Shown piece after piece: positions 23,891-37,146 of a stretch of 64,000 nucleotides of DNA (its first letter is position 1; each line of letters begins with the position of its first letter). Source of the stretch: Clitoria ternatea (Eukaryota > Streptophyta > Magnoliopsida > Fabales > Fabaceae). A program made the position numbers and the translations under genes. The stretch is taken from positions 121,539,001-121,603,000 of the forward strand of contig CM075673.1 of NCBI GenBank assembly GCA_037962975.1, given 5' to 3'. The notes beneath the pieces were generated by a model. It saw only the letters and a list, made by a program, of their open reading frames with translations. It was not told the DNA's origin and ran no database searches.

Positions 23891-25255
23891 TTCCGACAAT
23901 CTATCATCACTTTAATAGCTAATTTACACCAAAATAACCTCTGATTCTCTCAGAGGTAAGCCCACCAAGGTTAAAATACATCTTCTACTCTCATTTTTAT
24001 TTAGAACAGCCAGACAGACTCAAATCATCACCATAAGTAGTTACAGCCTCACCCGCCCGACCTATGAATTGCTGCATCCGTCATATAGGATGACGTCTTA
24101 TTCCTATAGGGTTACCACAAATACATAGAGTCGCTACAAAAGTGTACGCCACCACAATACCTATGGTATGTAGAGTCATCTCAGAACAGGATACCTTGCA
24201 CACTTATTACTCACATCAACCATACTCACTCAACTAATACTAACCCACATGAAAATTAGTGGCAATTCACACAAATCTATAATCAACATACTTACAACAA
24301 CATCATCATATTAATTCTCTCATCACCATACTCAATACCAAAACATACCTTGAACTCAACCTTACCAATCACCATCTATCAGGTATCATATTTATCATTT
24401 GCATTCCTTCTTATGACGGTTCAAGCCTCAATGATTTATTACACAATCACTTTACCGGCTCAACTAACCATAAGGTTTAACAGATCATCCGACTCAAAAA
24501 TCCCAGGGGTCACCTAGTACCCATCCTGGGGCACTCCCACAACAACCAAATATCACCGAGCCTAGACCACCATAGGGTCTAGTTCCACAAGGTTTGATAG
24601 CATAAGATTATACTAAATCCAGTCAGGGTTACTACACCTTATAGGTCACAATTCAATCAACTATTCACTCGGTTTTCACACACCAAGGACCGAGATACAA
24701 CCCCAATCTAACATGTATCCGATTCCATATTTATTCACTTATAGCATACTCAAATTCCCGATCTAGGGGACTGTAATAAATCACTTACCTGATATATCAT
24801 ATAGGGTTATTGTGCCAAAGGATATAAAACTCATCCTTATTTAATCAACACAAACATGTGAGTTCTATTCCGTTCAACAAACATGCCTCGGCTATGAGCC
24901 ACTATCATGACTTATACAAGAGACCTAGCCAACTAATCCGATTTCAACATATATGAAGGTCTCAACACCCATCAATTATTTCCTCCCAGTTGACCCATGC
25001 TCGAAATATCCTCTATGTATTTCGTGAACAATCGGGCCAGGGTAGTAACAAGTCTTCTACCCCAAAACAACGTACCAATGATAGTACCTGTTGTCCCCAT
25101 CCTGAAACAAAACACATAGGCATATAGCCACACAATTCATGGTTAAACATGTATCGAATCCTATATGATATCATAAGCGATGATGACAACCGGTCATATT
25201 ACACATAACTGCTTACTCACAGCAAGCATACCTTGGCCTTGGACCTTTTAAGTCC
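23891..25255. other. B internal DNA, no gag recognised
   Basis: This interval should hold gag and protease of B on the minus strand. I see no Gag domain, zinc knuckle or protease motif, only short frames. It may be strongly decayed or replaced sequence. Confidence 0.55.
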
Positions 25256-25267
25256 GCTCTGACACCA
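25256..25267 (-). other. Primer binding site of B (minus)
   Basis: The plus strand GCTCTGACACCA is the complement of TGGTGTCAGAGC, one base from the usual initiator Met tRNA site. It lies 3 bp from the 5' LTR. Confidence 0.88.
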
Positions 25268-25270
25268 AAA

Positions 25271-26762
25271 TGAAACATCCCGACTTAAATAGAAGAAAAC
25301 CCAAGATAGTGGAAATTTTTTTTTCCAAAATTCAAACGTTCACAAAGTAGTCTGGATAAAATAGTGCAAACTGAAGGCAAGGGAAGAAGAAAACCGATCA
25401 GAGAAAGAGAAGACCGGGTCAGAATGCCACTCGCTGGCAAGACCCAACTTCGGTTTAGCGTAAGGCAGCAGAAGTCGCTTAAGTGAGCATCTACTCGCTG
25501 GAGCGATTCCTTATTCGCTGAAGCGAGTCCATTCACTCGGGAATTCCGTCACTCGGAATCGGGACCATATTCACTCGGGAAAGGTCCCCTTCGGGTCATG
25601 CTTCACCCGGTAAACTCTTAGCCAGATCCTTATTCTATTCAAGAAGGTCACAGACATGCTTCATTCGGAAGCGTCTTAATCTCCACTCGGGAAATGATTC
25701 CCTCGGTTATTTCCACTCGGAGTCAATGAACCTTTCCTCGGAAACTATTCACAGAAACATACTCACTCGGGGAACACCTTATTAGATCAGGTCTCACTTA
25801 AGGATTTTATAACCTCATCCACTCGGAGTCTATATAGTATGTCTTACTCGGAAGCGTTCCATCGACTAGGTTCCACTCGGTAAATACCTTGACCTTCCAT
25901 CCCTCGGAAATGATCTCTTTAATCAAGTTCCACTCGGAATTACTCTAACCCCTCTTCGCTCGGAATACACAACCTTATTCACTCAGAATATACCACCTTA
26001 TTCACTCGGAATATACAACCTCATTCACTCGGAATATACCACCTTATTCACTCGGAATATACAACCTTATCCACTCAGAATATAGCGCCTTATAACTGTT
26101 ACTCAACCACAACAAATCAATCAACACATTTCAAGTATAACACAACCCAGTAAAGCAATTTCACCTGGAACCCATCCATAAACCATGGATTTGAGATGTA
26201 AATCAGCCCCCTACCTGGAATGAAGATTCCAGAAGCTCCTCGAGCTTACAGCTCCGATCGGTTGCTCTCCGATCGCTCTATTGGTCATTCGTTCTTAACA
26301 AAACGACCCTGTTCCCAGTCGTCCAACACAGCACTCCGTTTTGGAGGAACACCGAGCCATTCACACTCTCGAACAGCTCTGCCTCCATGACACTCCATGC
26401 TCTGCATGCGAGACAGTTCCAAGCCTCCAAGGCACAACGCTGTCCTCACTTCCCACTCGAGGTTTTACTCAGCGTTCGAGTGGAAGAAGAAGAAGAAGAC
26501 GTTTGCTGGAATTTCAAAGAGAACAGAGACAACACCTCTGCATGCACAAGAAGGAAATGCTCCACTCTCACTCTCAGCCTTTTCCAACTTAGCGTGAATA
26601 ATAATGAGTGAGAGAGAGAGACCAAACCCCTTTATACTATCAAGGGCACATGCGTCATTTTCATGGCCTCTTTGTATTATTCAACCATTAGCTTTAATCT
26701 GCAATTAGCCTTAATCAGTAACTAACCTTAGTCGGTAATTAAATCTAAATCAGGATGTTACA
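25271..26762 (-). mobile_element. 5' LTR of B, internally deleted (1,492 bp)
   Basis: TGAAACATCC to GGATGTTACA, then TSD ATTAC. Close to the 3' LTR copy at both ends. At about 26092 it jumps from the position equivalent to 7743 to that equivalent to 21117, losing about 1.6 kb, including part of the TCACTCGG cluster. The short direct match TTAT at the junction would fit a deletion between small repeats. Plus-strand short frames at 21304-21620 and 26341-26611 are the same LTR segment twice, not genes. Confidence 0.88.
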
Positions 26763-27261
26763 ATTACTTTATTTTAATTTGGTAATAATTAGTTAATAAT
26801 ATTCATAATATCTCTATAGAATAATTAATTATTGTATATTTTAAGTATCTTAATATGTAACTAATTATATATATGTATAATTAACTATAATAATATTTTG
26901 TTGGAATTTATTTAATTGTTTATTGACATTTAAATAATAAAATATATTTAATTAGTTATTTCAAAAATATGTTTATAATAATACTTTATTTTTAAATTTA
27001 TATATTTAAATTGTTTAATAATTAGATTTAATAATATAATATCGTTGGGTTCCTCAGTATTGGACTGTGGGACCTAGTGAACGATTCAGCACCAGTAAAT
27101 CAGTCTGAGACTAGTAATTCCATAGAGAGACTAGTCCTTATAGAACCCTCTTGTAGTAAATCGAGGATAACAGGTTCGGTCCGGCAGGCCCGGTCGGTGC
27201 CTCAGGTACCTCATTGAGTGATCGTGTATATACTTCGGGATATCTGACAATAGCACGATCA

Positions 27262-27294
27262 GTCCCTAGTGACTCATTTCAATGAGTTAGGGAC
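27262..27294. other. Small inverted repeat (hairpin)
   Basis: GTCCCTAGTGACTCA, 6 bases, then TGAGTTAGGGAC: a 12-bp stem with a 3-base bulge. There is no T-run or neighbouring gene to suggest a terminator. Function unknown and chance is possible. Confidence 0.5.
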
Positions 27295-30049
27295 TTTTCC
27301 TAAAGGAACCGAATCTTAATCTGGGCCTTATCGACCTTGTCTCTTGAAGAAACGATTAATTCAAATTGAACCTTCAAACCCGGCCTAAGTACCTTCAGTA
27401 TTTTGGGCCTAACTTCCTTATACAATCTTAGAATCGAATGATTTTGGTCTGAATCTCTTCGTTTCAAAGATACCTATAATCTCTATTTCTAGCTTCGGAC
27501 TTTGATTCCCACTCTATCATCCCTAAAACTATGGGCCAAGTATTTGTACTCTAAAAAACCCATTATTTAATCCCTTAATCTGCGCATGGTTCCTTAAAAA
27601 ATTCATAACTCTCTCATACAATCTTCGATTTACGCAAACCTGGTGTCAAAATCTCCACAATAAAATTCTCTACATTTTCTGTACAGGCCTTGAAGGCTAG
27701 ATCTTTACCAATTGGTACAGTTTTCATAATCTTTACCAATTGCCCTCCTCTCCTTAACTCCTTCTTCAACAAGTTTAGACTACTTGCTCTCTAAGTAGTC
27801 ACCATATGTCATGACCAATTCTTCACCTCTCATGCATCACGCCACTTTCCTCCTTGAGAATCATCCATCAAGATGGCATGATACCATAATGGATTGCCAT
27901 ATACTATGCCTTAACCATACCATGCATCCACATTAATAATCATAATCTGCCCCACTTCATTCATGTTGCAGACTTTTCCAATACAAGGCAAAGCAATCTC
28001 ATTTCCTTCACATGCATGTGCCCATAGATAATTACAATCTAACACTTCATTATCATAAATCAACTCCCACTATCTCTTCCTTCACTCTTGGCAGCACTAA
28101 AGACCATTGTTCTCTTCTCTAATTTTCATCACACAACCACCTAAATTCCTCTAAATTCTAGACCTTCACCGCGTAAAAGCTTCCTCATATTTTCCCCCTC
28201 CAAGTCACAACCACACTCTATAACATCTCTAAATAACTACCAAATTTTAAATGATACAAAAATTCACTTAAATATTTAAACAATTTCACACAAATAACTA
28301 CATATATCTAAATACTTTATTGTATAAACATTTATATAGATATATACAAAACTGTACATGAGTTTGATTTTTTATTACATTAATACAAAATATAGGTTCA
28401 GATTAGTAGCAACCCAAAAAGTTAGACGCTAGCTAATGTCAAAATAGGCTCCAGAACATGTGAGTAGCTAAATAGTATAACAAAAAGGACAACTCAACCA
28501 TCAAGCACAGTCGGAGTCATCAAAGCTACCCATAACATCCTACTAGGTTAACTATGGCTAACTAAGCGTCATCTATAGTGGAGTCACTCCCAGATGAAGC
28601 TCCCTCCACGTCCTCTTCATCAGCTAGCGGGGTGGGGGTGGTTGCCCTTGGAAAGGGTCATTATCACGAAGGTCAAAAATAAGTCTAGCTCAGAAAGAAA
28701 AGGAAAGAAACCCGAGCGGATCGGGCAAACCAACTATGACTTGAGATAGTCTCACAGTAACTATACCATAATATATGTACACATTCCCGATATCTAAGAA
28801 CCTTCATCTCCCTATTCAACCTTGACGAGGCCTAATTCTTATGTCTATCATCTGCGGAATATTATTCATAGCGAAAATCTGTACAAGTTTAAAATTTACA
28901 CCACATAAACAAGAAAAATTGTGGAAACAAAAAATTCCAATATTATACAAGACACATAAATAATAGGTTTTTACAAACAATAAATTTTAATAACAATTTC
29001 TTCATACATGTTATTTGCAGCATAGAATGAAAATGTAAAGATGACTGACAATTCTTAATTTTAATTAATAAATATCTTATCAATTCTTTTACTAATGATA
29101 AAGATGCAATGCATGTGGGCCCTTAAGTCTTCTTTTATTAGGAGTAGTCAGGAGTTGACACTATTTTATGATAATCTGCCAATATGGCCAACGAACAACT
29201 CCACTGACCATAATATGCATTTATAGGCCTAGTCAGATTGGTAAGAGCTCGTTGTGAAATTACCTGACACTAGGGAGCGACCCTAGGTCTCCTAGGCCCC
29301 TATTCACACCCTCTCATCCCAAGGTTTGTTATTAAACCATCCTTAATGCATTTCTCAGATTATCACAGTATGTCCCAAAACATTCTTGTCTTTCACTTGT
29401 TATATGATGCATGTCACATAGTGAATTAGTTCAGACTTTTCATTCTTGTTCACTAAATTTTATCAAAATTTTGGCAGAGTTTCTTCTGTAAATTGGATAT
29501 TTCCAAATTTTGTCTTTGACCTGTTACACTCAGAAAATTCCCAAACAGTATAATACAACCATATTAAATATATATTTTTGATTCAAACGTTAAACTTTAC
29601 ACAATTTAATAAATATAAATTCTCACTATAAAAATTTACAAATAGCAAAGTATGACATATAAATAATTGTAAATATGTAAAGACATAAAAATAATAACTG
29701 AAAATAAATATTAAGAGGGTTAGGGAGTCCCTTCTATTATTTAACATGTCTTATATTTGGTAAATTCCTATCTCACTCTCCCTTTACTTGAGTACTTGTT
29801 TTCCAAGAAAATCTTTTTGCTTGAATTAGCTAACCTAAACACATAGGTTCTTAATTTTAGTATTAAGTTCATCTTATTTTGTTATACTTTTATTTTATCT
29901 GGCACTTAGCATATCGATATTAATAATGAGAAAATTTTTGATAATTAGATAATCATTATAATAACACAATAATATTAAAAATGTCATTGTCATAAATGTT
30001 AAAAGTGTATAATAATAACTAAATATCCATTGAATATTGTAAAAAGATA

Positions 30050-30800
30050 ACAATTAAATAAATGATTAAAGAATAAAGAAAATAAATAAATAAATGATAA
30101 TTAAATAAACATTATAAACATAATAATTAAAAAATATATAACAATAAAAATAGTTCAAATAAGTAAGTAAATAAAATGTAAATGAATGAATGGATAAATA
30201 ATAGATAAACTATAAATTTGTAATTAATTAGATAAATGAAGAAAAATGATAAAACTAAATTGTAGATAAATAAAACAAATAAATAAATTGATAAGTCAAT
30301 AAATGAATCAATATTTAAATAAACAACAAATAAATAAATGAGTAAATAAATACATAAATAAATAAAAATAATACATAATAAATAATAAATAATAATAAAT
30401 AAATAGTATATAAATAAAACATAAATGTATAAATAAATAAATTAAAAAGATAATTAAAAAACAATAACATAATAAATAACTAAAAATAATAAGAATAATA
30501 AAAATAACAAAATAAATAAATAAATAAATAAACAAAAAAATAAATAAATAATTATACAATTAAATAAACAATTAACTAAATAATTAAATAAAAAACAAAC
30601 AAACAAACAAAAAAATAAATAAATAAATAAACAATTAAATAAACAATTAACTAAATAATTAAATAAATAAACAAACAAATAAATAAATAAACAATTAAAT
30701 AAATAATTAAATAAATAAACAAATAAATAAACAAATAAATAAATAATTAAACAAATAAATATATAAACAAATAAATAATAATTAAATAAATAAGCTATAT
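30050..30800. repeat. Degenerate (AAAT)n/(AAAC)n tract
   Basis: About 750 bp dominated by AAAT, AAAC and AATT tetramers, almost lacking G and C on the plus strand apart from scattered C. Minus-strand open frames of 74-83 codons are Leu/Phe/Tyr/Ile runs that only translate the repeat. Confidence 0.9.
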
Positions 30801-31077
30801 GTATATTAAGGTTTACAATGTAAACGTTTTACATATCTATATATATATATGTAAAATAAGAAAAGCAAAGCAGAGAGAAAAGGAAAGCAAACCTCTGTAA
30901 CAACGGAGAAAGCAATGTATTGTCGCGCGAAAAGGAAACACGTGAACAAGTATATATAGGTGTAAATTTTTTATTTTTTATTTCATAATTATCTATAACA
31001 ATACTATGGGTATTTTTATGAGATAAATTTCATTTCTAAAATTTTGTTATAAATGCTCATAATGTACTTAATAAAAT

Positions 31078-31278
31078 TGTAAGGATTGAATCGGAGTGAA
31101 TGTAAAAGAAACATTGCAAGGAAAGAAACTTTTATGTATATTATCAGAAACCAAGTGAAGTTGATACAAGAGGGATAAGAGGCACTATATAAAAGGGATC
31201 CTAACAAACTATTAACAAACTAATAATTGATTGCAACAAACACTTAACCAAGCCCTATATCAAGATGGTTTCCTAACA
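31078..31278 (-). mobile_element. 3' LTR of copia element
   Basis: Plus strand TGTAAGGATT to TTCCTAACA, 201 bp. Next to it, 31279-31290 (TCCCCCCTCAAA) is the complement of the polypurine tract. A TATA-like 'actatataaaaggg' lies inside; the RNA start in LTRs of this size is usually near such a box, but its activity cannot be judged. Confidence 0.93.
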
Positions 31279-31299
31279 TCCCCCCTCAAACTCAATGTG

Positions 31300-32445
31300 G
31301 TGGGGGAGCAAACATTGAGTTTGTCCCTTAAGTCTAGAAAAACAGCAGAGCTTGGAGATTTGGTAAGCAAATCTGTCACCTGAAACCTTGAAAGTAGATG
31401 TTTGATGGTATTCTCTTCTTTTGTAATCTTCTCTCTTACAAACCAAAGGTTTTATTCAAAATGTTTGGTTTTGGTATGCATAATTTGGTTAGCCGAAAGG
31501 AGAATGACACCTTGATTGTCACACCATATCAAGGGAGATCTGTGAGGCTGAACATGGAGCTCTGAAAGGAGAGACCACAGATACATAATTTTAGTGATGG
31601 TGGAAGATAAACTTCTGAATTCAGATTCTGTACTGGACCTGCTAATAGCAGTCTGTTTCTTTTCCAACCAAGAGACTATGTTGGTGCCAAGGTACACACA
31701 ATAACCAGAGGTAGACCTCATGTCCGAGGAATCACAGGCCCAATTATTGTCACAATATATAATGATATCCAAGTTGAGAGATGGAGTGAAGCAGAGGCCA
31801 AAATGTAAGGTACCTTTGAGATATCGCATGAGACGTTTCATATGGTTGATGCATGAATTGACATAATTTGTTCACTATGTAAGATATGTCGGGTCTGGTT
31901 AAAGTGGCATATTATAAAGCACCAACCATAGATCTGTATTGAGTAGGATTGGTAGCAAGGTTAGTACCATCATTTAGAAGTTGGGTAGAAGGAGCCATCG
32001 GTGTTTTGACAGGCTTGGTATCCTGCATTTTGAGTTTAACCAGGAGATAAGTAATATAGTTGGATTGATGAAGGAGAATGCCACTAGAGGGTTGTCTATC
32101 AACTTGAATTCCCAAGAAGTAATACAGAGGACCAAGATCCTTAAGAGGAAAATGAGAAGAGAGTTATTGAATAAGGTTATTAATTGCCTGTTGAGAATTG
32201 CTAGTGATGATGACATCATCTACATAGACTAGAATGTAAATAATAATAGAGCTAGTATGAATGATAAATAGAGAATGATCACTCTTTATTGGAGTAAATC
32301 CCAAAGAAATGAGAACAGTAGCAAGTTTAGAAAACCAAGCTCTGGGGGACTGCTTCAGGCCATAAATTCCTTTGTTGAGCTTGGAAACAGTGTCAGATGA
32401 ACCTTGATGGAACCCTGGAGACTGTTACATATAAATTTCTTTAGT
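31300..32445 (-). pseudogene. pol: Copia RT (3' part) and RNase H
   Basis: RT catalytic Y-V-D-D is intact at 32226-32215 (minus), in the phrase LVYVDDVIITS. Downstream come the GIQVDRQPSSGILLHQSNYI block (about 32110) and VKTPMAPS. RNase H follows: MKRLMRYLKGT (31841), IIIYCDNNWACDSSDMRSTS, IVSWLEKKQTAISRSSTESE, and IWCDNQGV, then HTKTKHFE. Coding text goes on as FVREKI and DLLTKS almost into the LTR. Stops and frameshifts lie at about 31450 and around 31850-31910, and between 32120 and 32440. The start of this RT lies beyond the E insertion, at 44251 and above. Confidence 0.88.
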
Positions 32446-33860
32446 GAGCTTGTAACATCCACAAATTCTAAATTTTAAGTAATTAATAAATTGGGACTAT
32501 AAACTAAAATTAGGAGTAAATGTTGTAAGTGATACAAAGATCTCTTATAATTAAATTAGAAATAGGTATTTAGTCCAATGAGAAATTTATTACTTAAGCC
32601 AAATTAGTTATATACTAAAATCCATAATCTTCTAAATTGATTTTTAATCAATTATTTCCTCTTACAAAGGCTGTTCCTTATTTCATTTTTTCCTTCTCCC
32701 TTGCCTACGCATATTTTCAATCAGACAGAAACTAGAGATTTCCCCTCTTCTTTATTTCTCCCCACCTTCACTGTGTGTGCACCATTGTCACCATTTCTTC
32801 TTCTTGTTCATCATTCTCCACCGTGTTCTTTTTTCCTCATAAACCTTCATCAAAATTTGATTCTACTTTAAATGGGTAAGTGCATGCAAGCCCTAATTTC
32901 TTCCCCCCTTTCTACATGGCTTATGGGTTTTTAAGGAGAATGACTTAATTTTTCTTTTTCCCCTCTTCTTTAGCTTGGGCTGTGATTGCCATGCATGGGG
33001 ATAACTGAAACTCGAGTGAATCGAGAGATATTGTTCTACATATTAGAGCCATAAGTAAGAGTCAAAACCATCTTGTTGTTATGATTCATTTTAACTAGTG
33101 ATAAATCAACCCTTATTAATGAGGAATACTAAATTTAGCTTGGGTAATGGTGGAGCAGCGATTAAAGCTTTATTTCAGAGGCAAACGGTCCATGCTTTAA
33201 GTATCGAAGGATACCAGAGAGTTGTAGATAAAGGAAACCGCATTCTTGGTAAGTCATCCTATCATAAAACCATGATGGATCACTGCACTAGGTTTGAATC
33301 ATTATAAGAAATGTTGTATGATGAGTTAAAATAATTAATTTCCATTTATAATAGTCTTAACTAAACGGTATTGCTTCCCAGGAGGTGATCAAAATAAGAA
33401 TTTGGTGTTATTTAGTTTTGGTACGTCCCGACAACTCAAAACCATGTTTAGAAATTTTACAAATTTGGTATTAGCGTATGGAAGTTTGTATCGTATATTA
33501 ATACATCGTGTATATGATTTTAGGATTGTAACCAATACCGAATTAGGAGTCGGAGGCTCAAATTATAGGACAAGTTGATTTCAGGTACGTTTCACACGTA
33601 CGAGGGGGTTTACTGTTCGCGTAATAGATGGAATTAGGATTTACAGGATTTGTCTTGTGGGATTTTAAGTCTTTGTTGTAGGAGAAAAATATATTTATGT
33701 GAATAATTATTATGGTAAATAGAGCTCATGTGTGTGTATAACTATTTCTTTGTCAGTTGTTAATTGACATTAGAGTTATATGAAACTGATTGTTTATGAC
33801 TGGATTATGTACGATGATATTTGTAATCTCAAGACCTTGTTGAAAATTATAATCGGTGCA

Positions 33861-34110
33861 CTATGGTTCACGTTTCCAACATAGACTTTATTTCATAATA
33901 TCATATGCATTTCTAGCAGTTTGGTTTGCTGATGAGGCTGTCACATCTTACTGCTATGGTTCACTATGTAGTCTATGGCACGTTGCTATTGGAGGTTACC
34001 GATCACAGTGCTATGGTTCACTAGTAGCCTCGAGTACCACCATTTATAGTGTTTTGGTTAACTGTATGGTTACCCAGACGCCCCTCGATTATAGTGCTAT
34101 GGTTCACTAA
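33861..34110. repeat. CTATGGTTCAC repeats in LTR E
   Basis: Four copies of CTATGGTTCAC(T) at about 33861, 33954, 34011 and 34097, spaced 57-93 bp, most preceded by GTG or CTG. The truncated 3' LTR begins after this zone, so there is no second copy to compare. Confidence 0.85.
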
Positions 34111-34463
34111 GGAGGTCATCTTGCAACTTGATGTTTTGGATTATGTTTGTATATCCAGTTGTGACTCATACTTACATGGATTCATGGGATTGGTTGAATT
34201 ATGGTATGAAACTATATGTATGTATATTTGCATTATGTGAAGCAGTAAGGCGGTGGGCCAAGCCAGTGAATGCTGTAAAATGTTAATTGCTACATAGCAT
34301 TTAGTATATTACGGTGAACCTGCTGTGAAGCTTGTGATCATGTTCTAGGATGAATATTGAAATTGATTATGGTATATTAATATGTGATATGATGTTGCTG
34401 GTACTTAAATGATTACTAGTCCATGAGTTTTTGTGTTAAATCTATAATTGAGTAGACTATTGG

Positions 34464-34464
<1 letters not shown>

Positions 34465-34501
<37 letters not shown>
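34465..34501. repeat. (TA)n microsatellite
   Basis: About 18 TA units within LTR E; the second copy (about 36505) has only a few units, so the tract has changed in length between the two LTRs. Confidence 0.9.
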
Positions 34502-34505
<4 letters not shown>

Positions 34506-35711
34506 CAGGTATGGTAATTAGCTGGATTAAAGGAGATTGTTATGAAATTGAAAATGTTGATTTATGATATTATGAATGTATGAAGAATTATGATTGTATT
34601 GTTGTTCAAGTAATGCCAGTGACAGGGGTAATTTCTAGGCTTGATGAATTTTACAAATGGTACTGCTTGGTATGAGATGTATTATAAATTGAGATCAGTT
34701 GTTAAATTATTGATAGATGATGAATTCATTAGAGACTAATTAATTGCTATAGATTAGATGTCAATTTACTAATATGGAACCGATGCTAATTGCTTGAAAT
34801 ACATTTCAAAGAGAGCATGGAACTGAATGCAGTGTTATCTTTTTGAATGCAGTAACACTTTTAATAGCATCAAGCTGTGTCTTTTTTTTTCTGTGATGAC
34901 AGTTGTAATTAATTGATTATATATATATAATGTAATATTTTGCTTGATTGCCTATTTCAGCTTTACAAGCAATTATTTTCTACCATTTAGCTAAGACATT
35001 TGAGTCCTGTCCATGCCTATTAGACTATTGTACCTTTGTTGCATATGGTTCTTGTCTCCCCGAGCTACGTGTCGTCATGCTAAAGAGGGGCGTATTAGCG
35101 CTGGCTTCCCTTATTCTTTTTTTTTCATGCGCACAGGTGAGCACTCACGTGGTATGGGCTTGTTGGCTTCTCATCCTAATTTCTTGCGCGTGTAGGAGGT
35201 GGACATGCACATTCCATATTCTATTCTTATATGATATTATGCTGTGAGCCTTGAGTCCTGGGCCCCATTCATGCACATCCACATGCTGTTTATGGTGTGA
35301 CTTGCCCAATAATTTATGCAATGCCATCTGATGCCATTAAATGAAACATTGCATAACTATATTAAATATTGCATATTGAGTTGCTAATTTTGGACAGGTC
35401 CCATACAGATATAAAAAGAGATGGTGTATAGTATATATATGTATGTATAAATTGTATACAACTTAACAATAATAATACTACATAACAAAAATAATAATAC
35501 TAAGGTATAATACATAACAATAGTAAAACATAATAAGGATATGTAATACTAATAACCATGGGTTCTTAATATATATATATATATAGTAATAATAGTAATA
35601 ATAATAATAGGAAAATTATCCTAAAAAAATTTAATAAATCTGGCATATAGAATTTAGGATATTAACTGATTGGTATAATTAACATTGAAATGTGATCTGA
35701 TGCTGACAATG

Positions 35712-35723
35712 TGGTATTAGAGC
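35712..35723 (+). other. Primer binding site of E
   Basis: TGGTATTAGAGC, one base off the usual initiator Met tRNA site, 3 bp after the LTR. Confidence 0.85.
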
Positions 35724-36166
35724 CCCTTCTTTTATGAGTGTGTGTGTGGTTAATAAATTGAGTGAAACAAATTCTTAGAGTTCTTCGATGTCTAAGGGAA
35801 AGTTTGTTGTTTTGGCATTTTATAATTTATGTGTGTGAATTGTTAAATCATAATTCTTATTTACTTGTCAAATGGTACTCACCTCCCTTACTTGTGGCCT
35901 TTCAGTAAGTATGCAAGGAGATGAGTATGCTAGCTGATCTGAGTGTGGACATTGCATTGCAAGCCATAGTGGAGGACCTTTTTGTTATGGAGAAGTGTAG
36001 ATATATTTTGGTGGTTATTTATTGGGTGACTTATGATATATATATATATATAGCATTTTGGTGAATAGTTGTATTTAGCATTATAGATTAGACAATGGTA
36101 ATACTTGATGAATGGATAGTATGGTCCTTATTTTTGGATGTTTCCTTTTGGGTAAAGTCATATATT
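35724..36166 (+). other. Leftover internal DNA of E
   Basis: No open frame or pol motif. It is all that remains between the primer site and the truncated 3' LTR copy. Confidence 0.6.
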
Positions 36167-37146
36167 ATATGGTACTTGATGTTTTGGATTATGTTTATAC
36201 ATCCAGTTGTGGCTCATACTTGCATGGATTTCACGAGATTGGTTGAATTATGGTATGAAACTATATGTATGTATATTTGCATTATGTGATGTAGTAAGGC
36301 AGTGAGCCAAGCCAGTGAATATTGTAAAATGTTAATTGCTAGACAACATTTGGTATATTATTTGTGAAGCTTATGATCATGTTCTAGGATGAATATTGAA
36401 ATTGATTATGGTATATTAATATGTGATATGATGTTGCTAGTACTTAAATGACTACTAGTCCATGATTTTGTGTTAAATCTATAATTGAGTAGACTATAGG
36501 ATAATATATATATATGGTAATTAGCTAGATTAAAGGAGATTGTCATGAAATTGAAAATGTTGATTTATGATATTGTGAATGTATGAAGAAATTATGATTG
36601 TATTGTTGTTCAAGTAATGCCAGTGACAGGGGTATTTTCTAGGCTTGATGAATTTTGCAAATGGTACTGCTTGGTATGAGATGTATTATAAATTGAGATC
36701 AATTGCCAAATTATTGATAGATTATGAATGGATTATAGACCAATTAATTGCTATAGATTAGATGTCAATTTACTAATATGGAACCGATGCTAATTGCTTG
36801 AAATACATTTCAAAGAGAGCATGGAACTGAATGCAATATTATCTTTTTGAATTCAGTAACACTTTTAATAGCATCAAGCTGTGTGTTTTTTCTCTATGAT
36901 GACAGTTGTAATTAATTGATTATATATATAATGTAATATTTTGCTTGATTACCTATTTTTACTTTACAAGCAATTATTTTCTACCGTGTAGCTAAGACAT
37001 TTGAGTCCTGTCCATGCCTACATTAGACTATTGTACCTTTGTTGCATATGGTCCATGTCTCCCCGAGCTGCGTGCTGTTACGCTAAAGAGAGGCGTATCA
37101 GCGCTGGCTTCCCTTATTCCTTTTTTTTTCACGTGCACGAGTGAGC

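Larger units (their letters stand above)
6920..26762 (-). mobile_element. Ty3/gypsy element B, decayed, split by A
   Basis: ATTAC at 6915-6919 and 26763-26767 is the target duplication. On the minus strand the order is: 5' LTR (26762-25271), primer site (25267-25256), internal DNA with RT and integrase/chromodomain remnants, polypurine tract, 3' LTR (21787-6920). Element A occupies 9234-21025 inside the 3' LTR. Without A, B is about 8.0 kb. No gag, protease or integrase core could be recognised, so B is defective. Surviving pol text resembles the Tekay-type chromovirus sequences of A, G and I. Confidence 0.85.
26768..31077 (-). other. Degenerate DNA, probably middle of LTR I
   Basis: No open frame of note. 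Mildly GC-richer blocks at 27050-27300, 28550-28720 and 29100-29340 are placed like the mid-LTR blocks of other long LTRs here, if read on the minus strand. A small hairpin (27262-27294) and a tetranucleotide-rich stretch (30050-30800) lie within. Its assignment to LTR I rests on continuity after removal of B and the copia element. Confidence 0.45.
32451..35708 (+). mobile_element. 5' LTR of E (3,258 bp)
   Basis: TGTAACATCC to GATGCTGACA. It shows the same plan as the other long LTRs here: an AT-rich start, then a pyrimidine-rich block (32690-32830), a motif cluster (33861-34110) and a T-rich end. Its second half is closely matched by 36167-37146 plus 43681-44245. Confidence 0.88.

Noticed and set aside
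28550..28720. Exon-like, GC-richer block
   Set aside because: No frame with splice-site support, no recognisable protein; placed like the middle of a long LTR.
30308..30678. Hydrophobic frames that look like membrane proteins
   Set aside because: They are translations of a tetranucleotide tract on the minus strand.
34948..35247. 99-codon frame (and 43593-43865 on the other strand)
   Set aside because: Lies in the repeated end of the E LTR; not kept open in both copies.
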